In this document: piece after piece, positions 1-12,052 of the stretch
Numbering within the stretch: position 1 is the stretch's first letter
Layout: every line of letters starts with the position of its first letter
Assembly (NCBI GenBank): GCA_029721515.1
Contig: CM056552.1
Span: 13,851,001 to 13,915,000 of the forward strand
Length of the DNA stretch: 64,000 nucleotides
Reading direction: 5' to 3'
Origin: Synanceia verrucosa
Lineage: Eukaryota; Chordata; Actinopteri; Perciformes; Synanceiidae
Position numbers and translations under genes: made by a program
The notes under the pieces: generated by a model
Seen by the model: the letters and a program-made list of their open reading frames with translations, nothing else
Database searches by the model: none
What the model was told of the DNA's origin: nothing

Positions 1-275
1 CAAAAAGGCTCAGCTAGGAGATAGGAGCCAAGCAAGAAATGCAACATTATGTGGAGCCACTTGTTATGTAACTCTAGTTTGATTGCCAAGGCGTTAGCGA
101 CATTGATCCTGAATGTATGAAAGAAACATAGATCCCTGCAATCACAGAAAAACGTTAACGGTAGCTACATCATGTAACATCTGCTAACGTTAGCATGCTA
201 ACATGTAACTCGGTGTTTTACCGAGCTTGTCACATCTAGGTAAAGTTTGTTAAACTATGCTACCTGCAAACTAAC

Positions 276-299
276 ATATATATATATATACACACACAC
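276..299. repeat. Compound TA/CA microsatellite
   Basis: An uninterrupted run of TA dinucleotides passes directly into CA dinucleotides. Confidence 0.9.
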
Positions 300-353
300 G
301 ACACGGTGTATTGAGTGACACGTGAAACACCTAAGTTACCTTAGTTTTCTTAC

Positions 354-422
354 CTGCTGTTGACTGCGGCCCTGCCTCAAACAATTAGCATCCAGTGACA
401 GCCTGATGTGGAGCACGTCCAT
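354..422 (-). CDS. Possible first coding exon of a gene running off the left edge (partial)
   Basis: On the minus strand an ATG at 422 opens 23 codons (MDVLHIRLSLDANCLRQGRS, then three Gln) that end exactly at a good splice donor, CAG|gtaaga, at 353-352. The ATG context (cagATGG) is favourable. A perfect CRE (TGACGTCA, 434-441) lies 12 bases upstream of the ATG, and a TTTACCGTAAA motif lies at 468-478, as expected if transcription starts around 430-470. I do not recognise the protein. The rest would lie left of the window, so this rests on an open frame, a donor and promoter-like motifs only. It could instead be a 5' UTR exon with a chance frame. Confidence 0.35.
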
Positions 423-433
423 CTGCGTCTGTA

Positions 434-441
434 TGACGTCA
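434..441. promoter_or_regulatory. Perfect CRE palindrome
   Basis: TGACGTCA is the full cAMP response element bound by CREB/ATF factors. It sits just upstream of the candidate minus-strand first exon at 354-422. Function is inferred from motif and position. Confidence 0.45.
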
Positions 442-1301
442 GGACGCTCAGTCTATTTACCAACGGCTTTACCGTAAATTCCCTAAAAGGTGCAGGACAA
501 AAACCATAGACTGAAAATATAGACTGAGACTGACTAAAATTATAGACTGACTAATAACATAAACTGCACACATATTTAATTTCGGATCTTCTATGACGCT
601 CTTTGAACTGCTTCAAACTGATTGTTCAATAAAACAGTGCAGGGTTTGTGTGGAATTGGTCCTCGACTGAAATGTAATTATGTATGGTCTGGTTATTAAT
701 TATGAATGTGATGACGTGGAGGCTGTGTGAATTTTATTTATTTTATTAATTCAATTTCTGGTGACACATTTCTGCCCATATTTTTCTTGAGAGCAATATG
801 TTCTGCTCTGTATGTTCAAATCAAGGTTGAATTTCCTGATAGTGAGTGTTATAGTGGATGGAGTCGTGCTGTTAGAATATGGATCCCAGGGACGTTTCAA
901 GAGAGGAAAACATGTTTATTTCATTAATGAGGCTAAAACATTCATTTCCAGTTGATGAATCAATTAATTACACTTCTTTCCCTCTAATTACAGTTGACTG
1001 AATACCGTAACAATAACACAAAGGTGTTACAGTGTTATACCTGTCTGTCCCCCAATCCTAAACTTTAATACACTTAAGTTTTATATCTCTTCCTATAACT
1101 GAGGCCTAATAATTATCAAGAAAAGCTGTTCCTCTTTTGCTGTTTACTTTTGTTCTTTAAGGAGTGTGAGTTTTGCATTGAACAATGACATGAAGGCCAC
1201 AAATAGTAAAATAACTTGTAATAGATTTGGAACTCTCCATTTGGGAGATATCATGTGCAGCAGAGAGTCATGTGTGAAATAAAATCACTTCTAAATTCAC
1301 T

Positions 1302-1307
1302 TTTATT
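1302..1307 (-). terminator. Candidate pfkfb2 polyadenylation signal
   Basis: TTTATT on the plus strand gives AATAAA on the minus strand. It is the first canonical signal I found downstream of the pfkfb2 stop codon. A single hexamer is weak evidence by itself. Confidence 0.3.
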
Positions 1308-3162
1308 GTCTGCTTAAAGGCACAAATAGGCAGTCAAAACACTGGCACCACTGTCTGATATTAAGTAAAAGGGATGTTGGGTTTTGAATATGGCTGATGT
1401 AAAGAGTAAAGATACATTTGGCTGTTGAAATTATAACAAATGTTTGGCCAGCATGAGAACAGGAACACAAATGTTGAGAAGTAGCTGACATGCCATCAGT
1501 ATGTTATGTTTTTGTTATACAGGTCAGTAGAGCAATGCATTAAAAGATGGACTTCTCAGATGTAGTGTACATTGTGACAGATAACACCATCTTAATACAT
1601 TATGGCCAGCAATGTGGTGAATTTATCTAACAAGTTCTCTCAAATCTAAACCAAATCACTGACACAATGCACGATGGCTGGGAACACATTCAGCATTAAT
1701 CACATCTACAGATTTCACAGTCGATGAGAGTATCTGTATTATAAAAATATTCTTACAGTATCTACATTTCAGTTCTAGTTGCATTAGTGAACTTTCATCA
1801 CAATCACGCTTTAAATTCAGCTTAAAATATACTTGAAGTGCAGTAAGGCATTGTAGTATTTACACTGATAGACTGCTTTTTTTGCACATGCAGAAGCCCC
1901 AGCATGCAGAGTAGATAGTTAAAAGGAGAGAAGAAATGTGCTCATCATCTGACAATCATTTCCAAAAATGTATTTGAAAAGAAAAACAAAAGCACGTTGC
2001 CCACACTGTGCCGTGAAGAAAGAGGCTTTCATCTTCACTCAGAAGCGGCCACAGCCGCTAGTTTCTTCGGGGCTGTCAAAGTCACTTCCCTCGCACAGGG
2101 ATTCCTTCAAGAAAAACAAAATGTCACCGACATTCACTAATTATTGCCTTACAGCAGCAAATCCTATTCAAGGGAGCTAACAGCTTCCCAGAGGACTCAG
2201 GAGTTACCATATAAAATATTCGGTCATTATGAGAATTAAAAACAGGTCATATTAGGACTCTTATTTGGCACATAATCAAGAAATGATTAATTATTCTTAT
2301 TATTATTATCATTAACATCAAATTCTATGTATGATTGGCTCCTATCACAAGCACATAAAAGAGTGCAATGAGAAGGAAATCAATAATCAAAAATATCCTT
2401 AAAATTCCTGCATTATTTCCCTATTCTGTGTCCAAGAAACCCTATCATCAAAGAGTAGTAATAAGGTTTATCTCATTGTCGCAGCCATTAATGTTCCTGA
2501 TAAGGCCTCTGAGATGAAAGCAGCTCTCGTTCTTATAAACAGTGCAAAGGTCATGGAAGGTTAGAGAAACCTGAAAAACGTACACGTATAAAAGTACACC
2601 AATGTAACAACGTATTGACATGGGTTACGATGACATGAGATGAATTGTGGGAAAGATAATGAAGGATACATGTACTAAATTTCCAAAATACTCACAGACA
2701 CCCGCTTCCTATCCAAGGCTGTAAGACAGGTTTAGAGGAAGTGGAGAAAGAGAAGGAGAGACGCACTGTATCCACAAAACAAGCCAACAAATACACAACA
2801 CGCACAGATATGAATATGCATATTGAATCACTCAGGTTTGAAATCTGTCAGTTTTGTATATTTTCTCAACATCATGTTCTCAATGTTTGTTTTTTTTTAA
2901 AAGTCAATCATCCCTGCAGATTTATGAAGGTTATCTAATAATGTCCACATTGTCTCTTATATACAGTACAAGATCTTTGATGTTGGTGTGTCTTTTGACT
3001 TTTTTTTCAAAGTAAAAACAGTTGACATGTTGTTCTGCATATTCAAGCCAGGGACAGCCCAGTGGTGAAGCAGAGGGCATGCAAGACAAACACCTGACTT
3101 TGGAAACAGACAAGGTGCGACATGAACAAAAGACAGCGACCCGTTCAAGACCCAAAACATGC

Positions 3163-3164
<2 letters not shown>

Positions 3165-3193
<29 letters not shown>
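3165..3193. repeat. GA microsatellite
   Basis: About 14 uninterrupted AG units, inside the probable 3' UTR of pfkfb2. Confidence 0.9.
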
Positions 3194-3196
<3 letters not shown>

Positions 3197-3243
3197 CTGG
3201 AGAGATGTCCATGTGCGTCACTTTCAACACAGACACTAAATCA

Positions 3244-6200
3244 TCAAGAGGATCCACAACTGAGGTGAGGGAGTGCTGAACACAGGGTAACTGTGGTGGG
3301 AGGTGGTGACTGATTACAGTTGACGGTGATTGATTTAGAGGGGGAGCCTGTCACTCTGGCACTAACTTGGCTTTGCCGTCCCTCCGGCATCAGAGCTGAT
3401 GGGGTGGGGGCGAGCGGTAGCCAGGGCTGGTTGCCCGCACTGTAGAGCCTGGGACGCTTGACCTGGTCGTGACTGGACAAGGGCGTGTAACTATTCCGCC
3501 GATGTATGAGAGTAGAGTCCCTCGGGATTTTACCCTGGTAGGAGATGAAATACCGCAAGTGTTAAGGAATAAACAAAAACCAGGAGGGGGAGGGGTGGCA
3601 CACCTGACCAGACACGGCCAAGCAAATTAGCCGTCCTCTCCACGCGGATCCACAGCAACAGGTGAAGCAGCTTTCAGTGAAAGACGCTGTTTCAACCACA
3701 TTATTCCACAAGACAAAACGTTAATGAACTGTAACAGTAGAGCCCTGAATCACAGGACAGACAGACACCTGCTCTAGTCGAGATTTAAAAAAAGACTTAA
3801 AACTGGGACTAGCAGCTCAAACACAGAAGACTTTCACAGAGCACAAATAATGTTTTTCTCAGGATGCAATAGTAAAGATTAGATCAGCCAAGCAGGGTAG
3901 CACAGTCAGCCACTGCCTCAATCAAGGTCAGATAACACCAAAGTAACAGCTGACTTAACATTCATGAGCTAGCGGCTCAAGCAGGACTGATTAATTAAGC
4001 TTGAAGATAGAAGGAACAAAGGAACAAAGCAGGGATTCAAAAAAAAGAGCAAAGGCAGCAAAGCCTCACACAGGGGATGAAGTGCAGACTTAAACAACAA
4101 GCCCATTACACTCAGACTTAGATGTCGAGATTTGCAGGTAAATTTTGCATTATTGCTCTGTGAGTTAACAATTAACATATTTTGCATGGTATATGAACAC
4201 ATTTGATGCTTAATCAACAATGCTGAATGCACATTTATGCAACAGTGTGACGTTTCAGCGCAGAGCGACTTACAAGAGGCCGGTCTCGATGTGTGTTTAC
4301 TGCCTCCACATTCAGATAAAACATTTCCACTTTACAACCTAGAAGATAAAATGCACAATATGTTTAAATAAAACATGCGTTTTAGGAGGGGAAAAATACC
4401 AGTCACATGATGTGATAGTAAGAGCAAAGGTAAAACCATACCATATGCAACAGGGGTCAGCTTGAGTACTGTGTGGAGCGGACATTTCATGTACGGGAGG
4501 TCTTCTACAGGATGAAAAGGAGAGTAAATGTTGGTCAGCCGGTGTGTTTTGGTGTGTTTTAGTATGTGTGTGTGTTTATCTGACCTGCACTCTTGTCCAG
4601 GAAGTAAGCTAGCAGACAGCGCATCACAGCCTGGTGGCAGATGACCAACACGTTGCCCTGCCTCTCCAACTCCATGATAACCGGCTCCAGGCGCTGAACA
4701 AGGTCTTGGTAGGACTGAAGGAGAAACAGAGGAGACTATTTTAACATTAAGGCCAGTTCATTGGAAGGGAAGCATGGGTGGAGTGTGTCAGGTCACCTCT
4801 CCTCCTGGGTAGCGATAGTGATACTTGTCCTGGTCCCTCAAGGCGAACTCCTCTGGGAACGTGTTCTCGATCATCTCATAGGTCATCTCCTCACACACAC
4901 CCTGGATGAGCATAACAGAGCATTTACCTTCACGTCAGGAGCACAAATAAAGAGGTGAATGCAAGCTCTTTTAAGATTTTAATATAGTCCACCTAGAGAC
5001 GGTGGTGTCTTTTGAAAGAAAGTTTCACATGTCACACAGGCTGATTGCACATGTGAACAATATTAATGTGTGGCACCAGGTATGTATAAATTTGAGGTAC
5101 TTTCTACTTCTACTCCACTACAGTCTACAGTATATCAGAGGGAAATATTGTAAATTTTACTCCACTTGAATTACAATTCTGACAGCTTTAATTACTAATT
5201 ACGTTACAAATTCAGATTTGTGCCCACTGTAAAGGAAATTACATGGAGATTCAAGGATTTACATGCATGGAGTCTGAACAATTTCATATGTGTATGAAAT
5301 GTAGTATAATCATGAATTAATTAATAATGTGTATTAATTATTAGTAAAGCCAACTTATGTTGTTTTATCATTAGTTTATGTATTATGTAACAGTTGATAT
5401 AATAATATAATGATAATAGACAATAACAATTACAGTCCTTTACTATTTAATACATTTTATTGTTGCTCACATTATAATATGTTATATACTATATCAAGCA
5501 TGTGTTAGGGATTACCAAATATTTGCAAACATTTAAGGAATCATTTGTAAATATCTATAACCATATAGAGATGGATGAGAAACCAGTAGTATTTTTTTTA
5601 CTTTTTTTTTTTTTTTTTTTTTTTTACAAAGAATTAACTATCCATCTACATACTGTAGATGTATTCTTTCTTATAGTTTTCTAATCTTTATGAAAAGGTG
5701 CTGTTGATGAAATACATTCATAACACTGCAGAACATGGGAAAAGCAGGAACTATATGACCCCGGGTTATTAGTGTAGATTTACCCTATGCATTAATTTCT
5801 CTTTAAGGGTATGTAGAGGTGTATTATGGTTGTCTGAATTACTTATAAGACTGTAACTCCCTGCAGGGGGCGCATTCACTGTGAATGATGCCATGCATGC
5901 ATACATTACATTGTAAAGCTTAAAAATATGTTTTGTCTGAAATTAATTGGGAATAGGCTGTTTTTCTACAGCTACTTTTAATACTTGACCTACATTTCCT
6001 AATTATGCTTAGATTATTTAATTTCAGTAAAAAGACTTATTGATTATTTTTTACTGTTTACTTAGGTAAGGGATATGAATACTCTCTCCAAATGAAAGTG
6101 AGCTGTCTGAATCTGGAAAGATTTGAAGAATCATGAGGGATTCAGAGATGATGAGGGCACTGACCGCATCTATCTCATTGAGGATCTTCCACTGTTCATA

Positions 6201-8495
6201 AGGGACACCCAGCTCCTCCGCTGTCTGGATGGTCCTTCTCAGCTGGCTCGTCCACACCTTCAGATCTGATAGTTTGTGCTCCTCAATGAAATCTTGTAGT
6301 GCGTGAGCAAACTAGGATGACAGAGAGAGGTTTCCAATCATCTGTCTGTTCATTAACTATCCATCATTAACTCCCTAAATTAATTCTTTATAAAGGCTAT
6401 AAAGGTCTCTGGTGTTCATAATATTACAGGTACACACACAGGGGCTTGTCATTGGGTTTTCAGAAGATGCAGGTTTGGCAGTTCATAAAATGAGGATTAA
6501 GAAAGAGAACCTGTTTCCCTCGGGGAGAAAGTTCGGAGTCTCCTCCGATGCGGCCTTCGATGTTGTGGTTGCTCTCTCCGTGACGACACAAGTAGATGGA
6601 GTGAGAGTGCACGTGGATGTTCATGAGGTAGTAGACGATCTTACTCTGGATGTAGTCCTGCACCCGGTTCACCAGAAAACGCCGGCCAACGTTCATCACC
6701 TTGATGAAAGACAGGTCCCTGCAGACGGCAAAGAATCATGAGGGTGAGTCAACCGGTTGATTAATGACACCATCTAATGTTGTTTGTCCTGAACTGCAAA
6801 TATAACTCCACTCAACGATACACAAGATTCAAATGTTAATGCTTTGTTAAAAAACGTGAGGTTCATAATCCTGTATAATTTTTTTTTTTAAATGTAAAAG
6901 AAAATGTGTATTATATGTAAAGATGAAATAAAAACAGCAATAAGATGAGTTCTTACTTGTCGTAATCATCAGGATCTAATGGTTGGTAGGTGACCTTGTA
7001 GCACTCGATTCGTTTGAGGAAATCACCCATTACTCTCTCTCTGTGTCTCTCAGGGTAGTCTGGACTGGACACTTTCACTTCCTGTCACACACATCCAGCA
7101 CATTCAAACAATGTGAGGAGGCACGGCAGTGCTCACATAACACTGTTGATGGCGTGAATATTAATAGATTACAGGTTTGACCCAGACAGAAGTCACTGTT
7201 GAGTCTCGTTGGTGACATAAGAACATACCAGAATATTAGCAGCGATGACCTCAGGGTCGTCACACACCGACTCCACAAAGAACACCTGTTGGAGAGAAGG
7301 CAGCTCACGAGGTAAACATGTGCAAAAGCTTCTGGTCACGGTCCATTTAATCAAAGCCAAGACACACAACACATGTTATGTTTACATCTTACCAAAAGCA
7401 ACTGTGTGTACGCTTGATGCCTGAAGTTGAGTGCATTTATTTGCTCATGAAACATTTGCAAAGAGGATTCTTTTCATGTTTTGAAACCTGTATTGTTTAC
7501 ATCAGTGTTTGCTAGCTATTAGTCGTCATCTCTGCATTTGTTTATTGGCATATTACTGGAAAAAAAACTGTCATTCAGTGGAATAGCATGAAGCTGGCAG
7601 CAGGGTTGAGTACTGTGTTGCACACAAGGAGGAGATGTCATCAAAAACGGGCACCAACTCGACAAAACATTGCACCATAGTGATAATTGTGGTCAAATAC
7701 TCAAAGGTTAATTTTAAGAGTAACTGAACTAAATCCATTGATGGTGAACTGATATATATATATATATATATATGTATGTTTGCTTCTTTTTCTACTACAA
7801 ACCAGCTGACTAGCAGCAGCAAATTGCAAAAATATTATAAATGAATAGGATAAGGAAAAGACAACCGTCTTATCAGAGGATGAATGAAAAATATAAATTT
7901 TCTGCCAGTCTGACCTTGAATGCATTCTCCTTCACAAAAGCCAGGATGAGGTCTCGTCGTTCTCTTGTTGTATTTGTTGCATCAAACACCTGATAAAAAG
8001 AGAGGAGGGAGATTCTTTCTCATGTTTATGTGTGTGTTTGAAGGACAGTTTAGGGTTAAAGCTGTCCTTATCCAGATGTCTTTTCTGCTCTGGATATTGT
8101 TGACTCACAGCAATCTGACCTCCCTCGTCTGACAGATATGCCTTCACATCCTGCAGAGCTACCAGAGCACACTGCCTTCAGGAGACAGACAGAAAACACA
8201 GACACTCAGTCAGCTCCACTTCAAAAAAATCTGCAATCACTGAAATTTACACGGCATGTGTCCTGTCAGGGTAGCACTTATAATGTATAATATAATAATG
8301 AGCGTAACTTATAAATGGTAAATTGACAGTTAATTAAATTAGTTAACGTTATGTTGTTTTATTAGTTTGTGTAATACAAAACAGTCAATAATAAAAATAT
8401 TGTTGCTATTACTATATTAAGCATGTGTTAATGATAACCAAAATGTAATTTGGTAATACATATACGTATATATACGTATATGTATATACATATAC

Positions 8496-8562
<67 letters not shown>

Positions 8563-11069
8563 AACAGGTTATATGTGTAGAATTATATATATACACACAC
8601 ACGTATATATACATATACTGTATATAATATACACATATATATATAGATATGTGTGTAATAGGCAGGTATATCTATATATATATCTATATATATATCTATA
8701 TATTCTCTGCAGTCTTTATGCTAAGTTAAGAGCCATAACATGAGGGTGGTATCAATCTTCTCGTCCATCTCTTGGAAAGGAATGGTTGGTATTTCACAAA
8801 ATGTCACCACCACTTAAACTGAGGTGGACAATTTAGATTTGGAAGAATGTAATGTCGTTTTGTTCAGTAAATCCCACCCATCTGACCACCAATTCTCATC
8901 TAACTCTCTGCAAGCAGGCAAACTTAACACAATGTGGAACTATTATTTTAACAGCAAAAAGACAAAGTCTTTGATCCAGGTCGGACACCCATGCAACACC
9001 CCAAAACCTGGCGGCCTTGTGTTAGCTTCAGAGTGACAGCAGCAGCTTGTTTCATATCTAGGTCACAATTGAGTACTGGGATGCTGTCAAGAGGCTGGCA
9101 CTTTTTCATGATAGCCATGAACGGCAAACTCCATTTCAATTACCACTGCTGGATCAGACCATGAAGGGAGGATGGCTTATATCTTTTTGGAGAAACTTAA
9201 TCTAAATACAAACAGAATAACAGCAAGGATCTGGTGGTGACACTTTGTTATGGCAGTGGACATTACCTATAAATCAGTGCTAGATTAAGGCAGTATGAAC
9301 ACTGAGCTAAGCCCTGCTGATTATTGAACGTTGACCCAAAAACAGCTTAGTCACTGTTGCAGCATATGAGGCTGCAGAGTGCCAACCAGACCCATGTTGA
9401 TTTAGGGAAATGTTGTTCTCAACTAGTGTAAACACTGAACATGAGAACCTGATGAACACATTTGTTCCTTACTTACTTCCTTATTTTCATGGCTTCCTCA
9501 TTGTCGTGGCGGAAGAAATCATAGGATTTATAAGCTCTGACAGCCTCTCTGCGGTACACGCCCAAGTTGAACACTGCAAATAAACAAACACTTTGTGTCA
9601 CAGGAGAGGACATTTTTAATTACAGTAATTACAGCCATCACCGTCCTCTTCTGACCCTCACATAGGGGTCTACATACAGGGCCTCTGAGCTAAAATTAGC
9701 CGCAAGACCGGCGGAAAGCTTTGATACTGTTTTATATTAACAATGCATTTTAATGATATTTTTGACAATCATTCCCATATTTGTGTAAAGAACAACATGA
9801 CAGTTACTTGGTAGAGGAAACATTGAATGAATAAATCCAGAGTTCTCTTCAGAAATATGAGCTCAGAGAAAAGTGAGCTAGCTTATAAACTACGGACAAA
9901 GTTAAGATTAGCCAACAGGCTAATGCTCCAGAGTGATGAGAAATATTTCTACAACAAATAAACTTAGTGTTACTAGTTCTTTTGGAAACCATTTTTGTTC
10001 TAGTCAGAAAATTTAATTTGTGATTATACTAATGACTTTACTGCCTTCATGGCAGCTCAACACCCACGTGAAACGAACGGCGTCTACATAGTATGCATAG
10101 TATGCACTATTTGAAAGTAAAAAAAAAAAAATACTTCTCCTGTTATCAACATCCCAGGTATCTTAAAACACTGATTTTATGCACATTGCAGAATAATTAG
10201 CAAAAACTGACCTCCACAGATTGAAAACGCTGTTATGGCACAACAGTGTGAAGACGAAAATATATTGTATTTTTCAATTATATATGACACCAATATCACA
10301 AAGAAAAGCGGAGGACAAGATGGCCACATCTATTATCGTACTGCTCACCTTTGGTTGGGACTCCGATCCAGTTGAGGTAACGTGTGAGCTTCTTTGACAT
10401 GTAGGTCTTCCCTCTTGCAGGCAGGCCGATCATCACGATCACCGTTGGAGAATTAGTCATATAGGAGGCCCATGCTACACAGGAAACAGACATGTTTAAA
10501 TAGAAACCCTACACAACCCTCTTATGCTAATCACTATCATGTTAAAATAAGTAAAATATTAACTTACTGTCTTGAAAAGTTGTAGCTGTATTTCAACATG
10601 ACCAATAAAAATGACTGCATGACCAGGGCATATTGTTGCCTCTTGGCAGGATTAAGACAATATAATAACCAGGACATGAGTGTACTGGACAAAAATAATT
10701 GCCTCTTCAGACACAAATAACCATCATAGGACTGGGATCAAAGACAGCACTGAAGAAATTAGAGGAAGAAACATCCTGGGAGTGAAAAGTCAATTTCCTG
10801 AAGCACAGTGGAAACCACAGAAGGTGTCACACTCTTTTCATTTCTGATTTTCTCAGGAGTCTAAATGAATGAGCTGCAGTGTCCCAGAAAGGTGAACAAC
10901 ACAAAGTGCACCTGTAGACTGCTGAAAGCAGTCATGCAAAACAACTCAGAAACTCATGACTGAGGGAAACCGGCCTTGACTTACAGCATTTCTTCTCATT
11001 GGTTCTCAGGTCTGTCTTCTTGGCTTCTGCAGAGTTTGCAGAGCCATTGTCCACCTGAGTGCTCGACAT
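3244..11069 (-). CDS. pfkfb2: 6-phosphofructo-2-kinase/fructose-2,6-bisphosphatase 2
   Basis: Bifunctional cytosolic enzyme that makes and degrades fructose-2,6-bisphosphate, the activator of phosphofructokinase-1, and so sets glycolytic flux. Fourteen coding exons, joined in phase: 11069-10985, 10474-10349, 9573-9477, 8175-8109, 7989-7915, 7285-7229, 7081-6957, 6718-6511, 6311-6165, 4901-4797, 4714-4585, 4504-4442, 4338-4274, 3534-3244. They sum to 1641 nt, 546 aa plus stop (human PFKFB2 is 505 aa). The kinase P-loop GLPARGKT is at residues 45-52. The bisphosphatase has LCRHGES with catalytic His257, Glu326 (NEIDA) and His391 (VICHQAVMR). The tail has RRNSYTPLSS (Ser465) and KRPRLYSAGN (Ser482), matching the human heart-isoform phosphosites Ser466 and Ser483; this picks PFKFB2 over PFKFB1/3/4. 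All introns are GT-AG, though the donor after exon 8 (CAG|gttctc) is weak. The last exon encodes a long Ser/Pro-rich tail. Whether this is the teleost 'a' or 'b' copy cannot be told. Confidence 0.96.
5592..5625. repeat. Poly-T tract in a pfkfb2 intron
   Basis: T-rich run broken by two non-T bases, in the AT-rich intron between exons at 4797-4901 and 6165-6311. It could be the A-tail of an old minus-strand retroelement, but no element body is recognisable. Confidence 0.7.
7752..7773. repeat. TA microsatellite
   Basis: Eleven TA units in the pfkfb2 intron between 7285 and 7915. Confidence 0.9.
8458..8705. repeat. Long compound TA/TG/TATC low-complexity block
   Basis: About 250 bases of alternating purine-pyrimidine sequence: TACGTA-like segments, a pure TA run, a TG run (8541-8562), then ATATAGAT units. 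It lies in the pfkfb2 intron between 8175 and 9477. Frames through it are artefacts (Tyr/Ile/Val/Cys-rich). Confidence 0.9.
8706..8780 (-). repeat. Fragment of a common fish interspersed repeat
   Basis: Reverse-complemented, it reads from a CCTTTCCAAGAGATGGACGA-like segment through AAGATTGATACCAC to AGCATAAAGACTG. This resembles the inside of the inverted-repeat element at 32609-32995 (GATGAGAAGATCGACACCAC), so it is probably a truncated relative. Family assignment is from memory of fish repeats. Confidence 0.45.
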
Positions 11070-11078
11070 GTTCACAGT

Positions 11079-11697
11079 CTGAATAAAACACAGGAGTCAT
11101 GTACACACAACAGCACAATAACAAAACATGTACAAATATATATAATATATATCTAACACATGCAAAAAGCTACAACTCAACTTGAACTGTGCAATAGATC
11201 AAACTTTATTGTCACTTCTAGGCCTACAAGGTAACTAAATGCAGATTGCAGACAACAAGAAGTGCAACACACTATTAGAGCACATATTATATAATATGTA
11301 ACATACAACAGCCACTATGTGCACTATAATAACTGTAGATATACAAAAAATTTTTTAACCTTTTTATCTGTTTTATACTGCGATTTTATGTGCAAAATGC
11401 AAACTGGAAGACAACGACAAAAGAGTCTTGATTTTTTTTTTGTGTTTGTTAGGCTTAAGTCTATTACTTGCCTAACAGCACAGTGTTTTTATCTGAAAAC
11501 AGTGTTATGTCTTCATGTGTCCCTGGCAGCATCAGCCAGAGGAGCGCCGCTTGATGCCACATCATCTCTGAAGAAAACACATCCACGTTTTTTTTTCAAG
11601 AAAGCAACGATTTCCTGCCTCTGCGACACTGAATCTGACATGGAAAATAATCCACCACAAACATAATCCATGTATTATTCAGTTTGATTTTTGTTAC
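11079..11697 (-). other. First intron of pfkfb2
   Basis: The interval lies between the acceptor before the ATG exon (ttttattcag|ACTGTG, exon end at 11078) and the donor of the upstream exon (GATCAG|gtaaca, exon start at 11698). It holds a small TA-rich patch and T-rich runs, and no coding sequence. Confidence 0.55.
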
Positions 11698-11880
11698 CTG
11701 ATCGGTGGTGAAACCAGGAGTCCTGCCGGGCAGAAAGCCTCTCTGGGAACCGTTACCAGACTCTGGCAGGACCCAGAGTTTGCGCCGGCCGCTGCGGCCG
11801 AAGGAGCCAGTCTGGTCGGCCTGTCCTTGGCGCGGAGGTGCCTCCTCAACCGGCTGGTGTCCTTCCAAACTGGAGGTGTG
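11698..11880 (-). other. pfkfb2: pfkfb2 5' UTR exon (left boundary firm, right boundary approximate)
   Basis: A CpG- and GC-rich stretch (GCGCCGGCCGCTGCGGCCG core near 11782-11800) ends on the minus strand in GATCAG|gtaaca. The reading frame stays open into the MSSTQ start, but upstream the same frame reaches a TAG with no ATG between, so the exon is most simply non-coding. The transcription start probably lies near the GT microsatellite (11876-11899). Confidence 0.5.
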
Positions 11881-11899
11881 TGTGTGTGTGTGTGTGTGT
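11876..11899. repeat. GT microsatellite at the pfkfb2 promoter
   Basis: Twelve GT units between the GC-rich 5' exon and the promoter motifs at 11904-11934. Confidence 0.85.
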
Positions 11900-11903
11900 C
11901 TCC

Positions 11904-11934
11904 ACGTCACTGTCTACTTTACCGTAAAGTTCCT
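11904..11934 (-). promoter_or_regulatory. Candidate pfkfb2 promoter motifs
   Basis: A half CRE (ACGTCA, 11904-11909) is followed by TTTACCGTAAAGTTCCTAA from 11918. Almost the same string, also beside a CRE, occurs at 468-486 next to the other minus-strand candidate start. Role inferred. Confidence 0.35.
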
Positions 11935-12046
11935 AATACATCACAAAGCCATGGATCAGTACTTAAAAAACATGAACCATGTAACATTTCTGAGGTTAAT
12001 AAAACAAAAAAACAAAAAAACAGATACAAAACTGATCCGTGGAACA

Positions 12047-12052
12047 TTTATT
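12047..12052 (-). terminator. Candidate phtf1 polyadenylation signal
   Basis: AATAAA on the minus strand, about 690 bases below the phtf1 stop codon and only about 110 bases from the pfkfb2 promoter motifs. This would make 12030-12738 the phtf1 3' UTR. Confidence 0.4.

Larger units (their letters stand above)
480..3243. other. Non-coding: intergenic DNA and probable pfkfb2 3' UTR
   Basis: No convincing coding exon on either strand. The right part is probably the 3' UTR of pfkfb2, whose stop codon is at 3244. The first AATAAA on the minus strand below the stop is at 1302-1307, which would give a 3' UTR of about 1.9 kb. A GA microsatellite occupies 3165-3193. Confidence 0.5.

Noticed and set aside
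8450..8743. 97-codon Tyr/Ile-rich frame
   Set aside because: Created entirely by TA and TG dinucleotide repeats in a pfkfb2 intron.
11070..11910. In-frame N-terminal extension of pfkfb2 through the GC-rich 5' exon
   Set aside because: The frame is open, but going upstream it meets a TAG before any ATG; the apparent start at 11910 is GTG. The conserved PFKFB2-like N-terminus begins at 11069.
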